Positions 63,516 to 64,000 of a stretch of DNA of 64,000 nt are shown here, piece after piece. Below the pieces are notes generated by a model that was not told the origin of the DNA, made no database searches, and was given only the letters and a program-made list of their open reading frames with translations. The position numbers and the translations under genes are program-made. The DNA comes from Ohtaekwangia kribbensis (GTDB taxonomy: Bacteria; Bacteroidota; Bacteroidia; Cytophagales; Cyclobacteriaceae), in NCBI RefSeq assembly GCF_042676245.1, contig NZ_JBHTKA010000007.1:620001-684000 (forward strand). Reading direction: 5' to 3'. Each line of letters starts with the position of its first letter. Within the stretch, counting starts at the first letter, position 1.

Positions 63516-64000
63516 ATGAACCGCATCGACCGCCTCACCGCTATACTCATCCACCTTCAAACCAAACGCGTAGTAAAGGCAGAAGAAATGGCTGAGCGAT
63601 TCGAGATCAGTCTGCGCACTGTATACCGCGATGTAAAGGCGCTCATGGAAGCAGGAGTACCGATCGGTTCAGAAGCAGGCAAAGGATATTTCATCGTAGA
63701 TGGTTTTCATCTCCCACCGGTGATGTTTACACAGGAAGAAGCAAGCGCCATGCTGGTAGCCTCCAAACTTGTGGAGCGCATGACCGATAAGTCGATTCAG
63801 AAGACCTTTGAGTCCGCACTGATGAAGATCAAGGCGGTATTGAATGATAACGAGAAAGATCACCTGGAGAATTTGCAGACCTATATACAGGTATATAAAT
63901 CGTCACAGACTACGCACGATGATTTTCCGGATAACTTCATGACCGATATTCAGAAGGCGATTGTAACCAAGCACGCACTGCGTATTGACTATAAAAACAA
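63516..64000 (+). CDS. WYL-domain (YafY-type) transcriptional regulator, partial
   Basis: The first 161 codons of a gene cut by the right edge. The N-terminal helix-turn-helix is clear: MNRIDRLTAILIHLQTKR, then VKAEEMAERFEISLRTVYRDVKALMEAGVPIGSE and GKGYFIVDGFHLPPV. The rest begins the linker before the WYL domain, which lies outside the window. Such regulators often control adjacent stress or metabolic genes. The start ATG at 63516 is well placed after the GTTA-heptad element. Confidence 0.92.
   Translation, partial: MNRIDRLTAILIHLQTKRVVKAEEMAERFEISLRTVYRDVKALMEAGVPIGSEAGKGYFIVDGFHLPPVMFTQEEASAMLVASKLVERMTDKSIQKTFESALMKIKAVLNDNEKDHLENLQTYIQVYKSSQTTHDDFPDNFMTDIQKAIVTKHALRIDYKN

Overview
The window looks like the chromosome of a free-living, polysaccharide-degrading Bacteroidota, most likely of the Cytophagales type. 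The evidence is a SusC/SusD pair with an ECF sigma factor and FecR, a type IX secretion C-terminal sorting domain, DUF4097 and DUF4349 proteins, CHASE3 hybrid kinases, a TIGR02757 protein, and few Shine-Dalgarno signals. Base composition is moderate. The word TATA is strikingly common inside genes. No rRNA, tRNA, CRISPR array, transposase or phage gene was seen.

Layout. 1-6500: the end of a COG4748-type restriction-endonuclease-like gene, a cupin protein, and a minus-strand signalling cluster (CHASE3-GAF hybrid kinase with three receiver domains, CheR-type methyltransferase, receiver-kinase). 7172-16273: an intradiol-dioxygenase lipoprotein, an unknown protein with a pirin-like cupin, an SDR oxidoreductase with a baeRF-type release-factor-like protein, a large zinc metalloprotease, and small envelope proteins. 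16313-19889: an ECF sigma factor overlapping a gene for a membrane protein that joins an anti-sigma-like N-terminus to a trypsin-like protease, then an esterase pseudogene among heptad repeats, and an SBF-like transporter. 20023-31493: GH95 fucosidase, M3 peptidase, YceI/MarR, TrmN6, a Gfo/Idh/MocA oxidoreductase, three uncharacterised AT-rich envelope genes, a serine hydrolase and a TIGR02757 protein. 31638-37850: a coiled-coil membrane protein, a CHASE3-PAS kinase, and an ECF sigma / HEAT anti-sigma-like / DUF4097 / DUF4097 operon. 38037-40490: peroxiredoxin, HAD phosphatase, LacI regulator.

40749-63267 is the metabolic core. An ECF sigma factor, FecR and STN-domain SusC with SusD are followed by a sialidase-fold/CBM9 protein, four GH43 enzymes, a GH172 protein and a GH5-like lipoprotein. 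Next come galK-galE-galT-galM and a sodium/sugar symporter. A nearly identical 20-bp LacI-type operator candidate lies both between lacI and the sigma gene and in front of galK (19 of 20 bases shared). This suggests one repressor couples capture of an arabinofuranose- and galactose-containing glycan to the Leloir pathway. A WYL regulator runs off the right edge.

Two things stand out. First, the intergenic regions carry at least five families of quasi-periodic word repeats (mostly period 7 or 8, often in facing inverted pairs), with different words but the same architecture. Second, the window has three ECF sigma / membrane anti-sigma pairs, each with a different periplasmic module: protease, HEAT repeats, or FecR.
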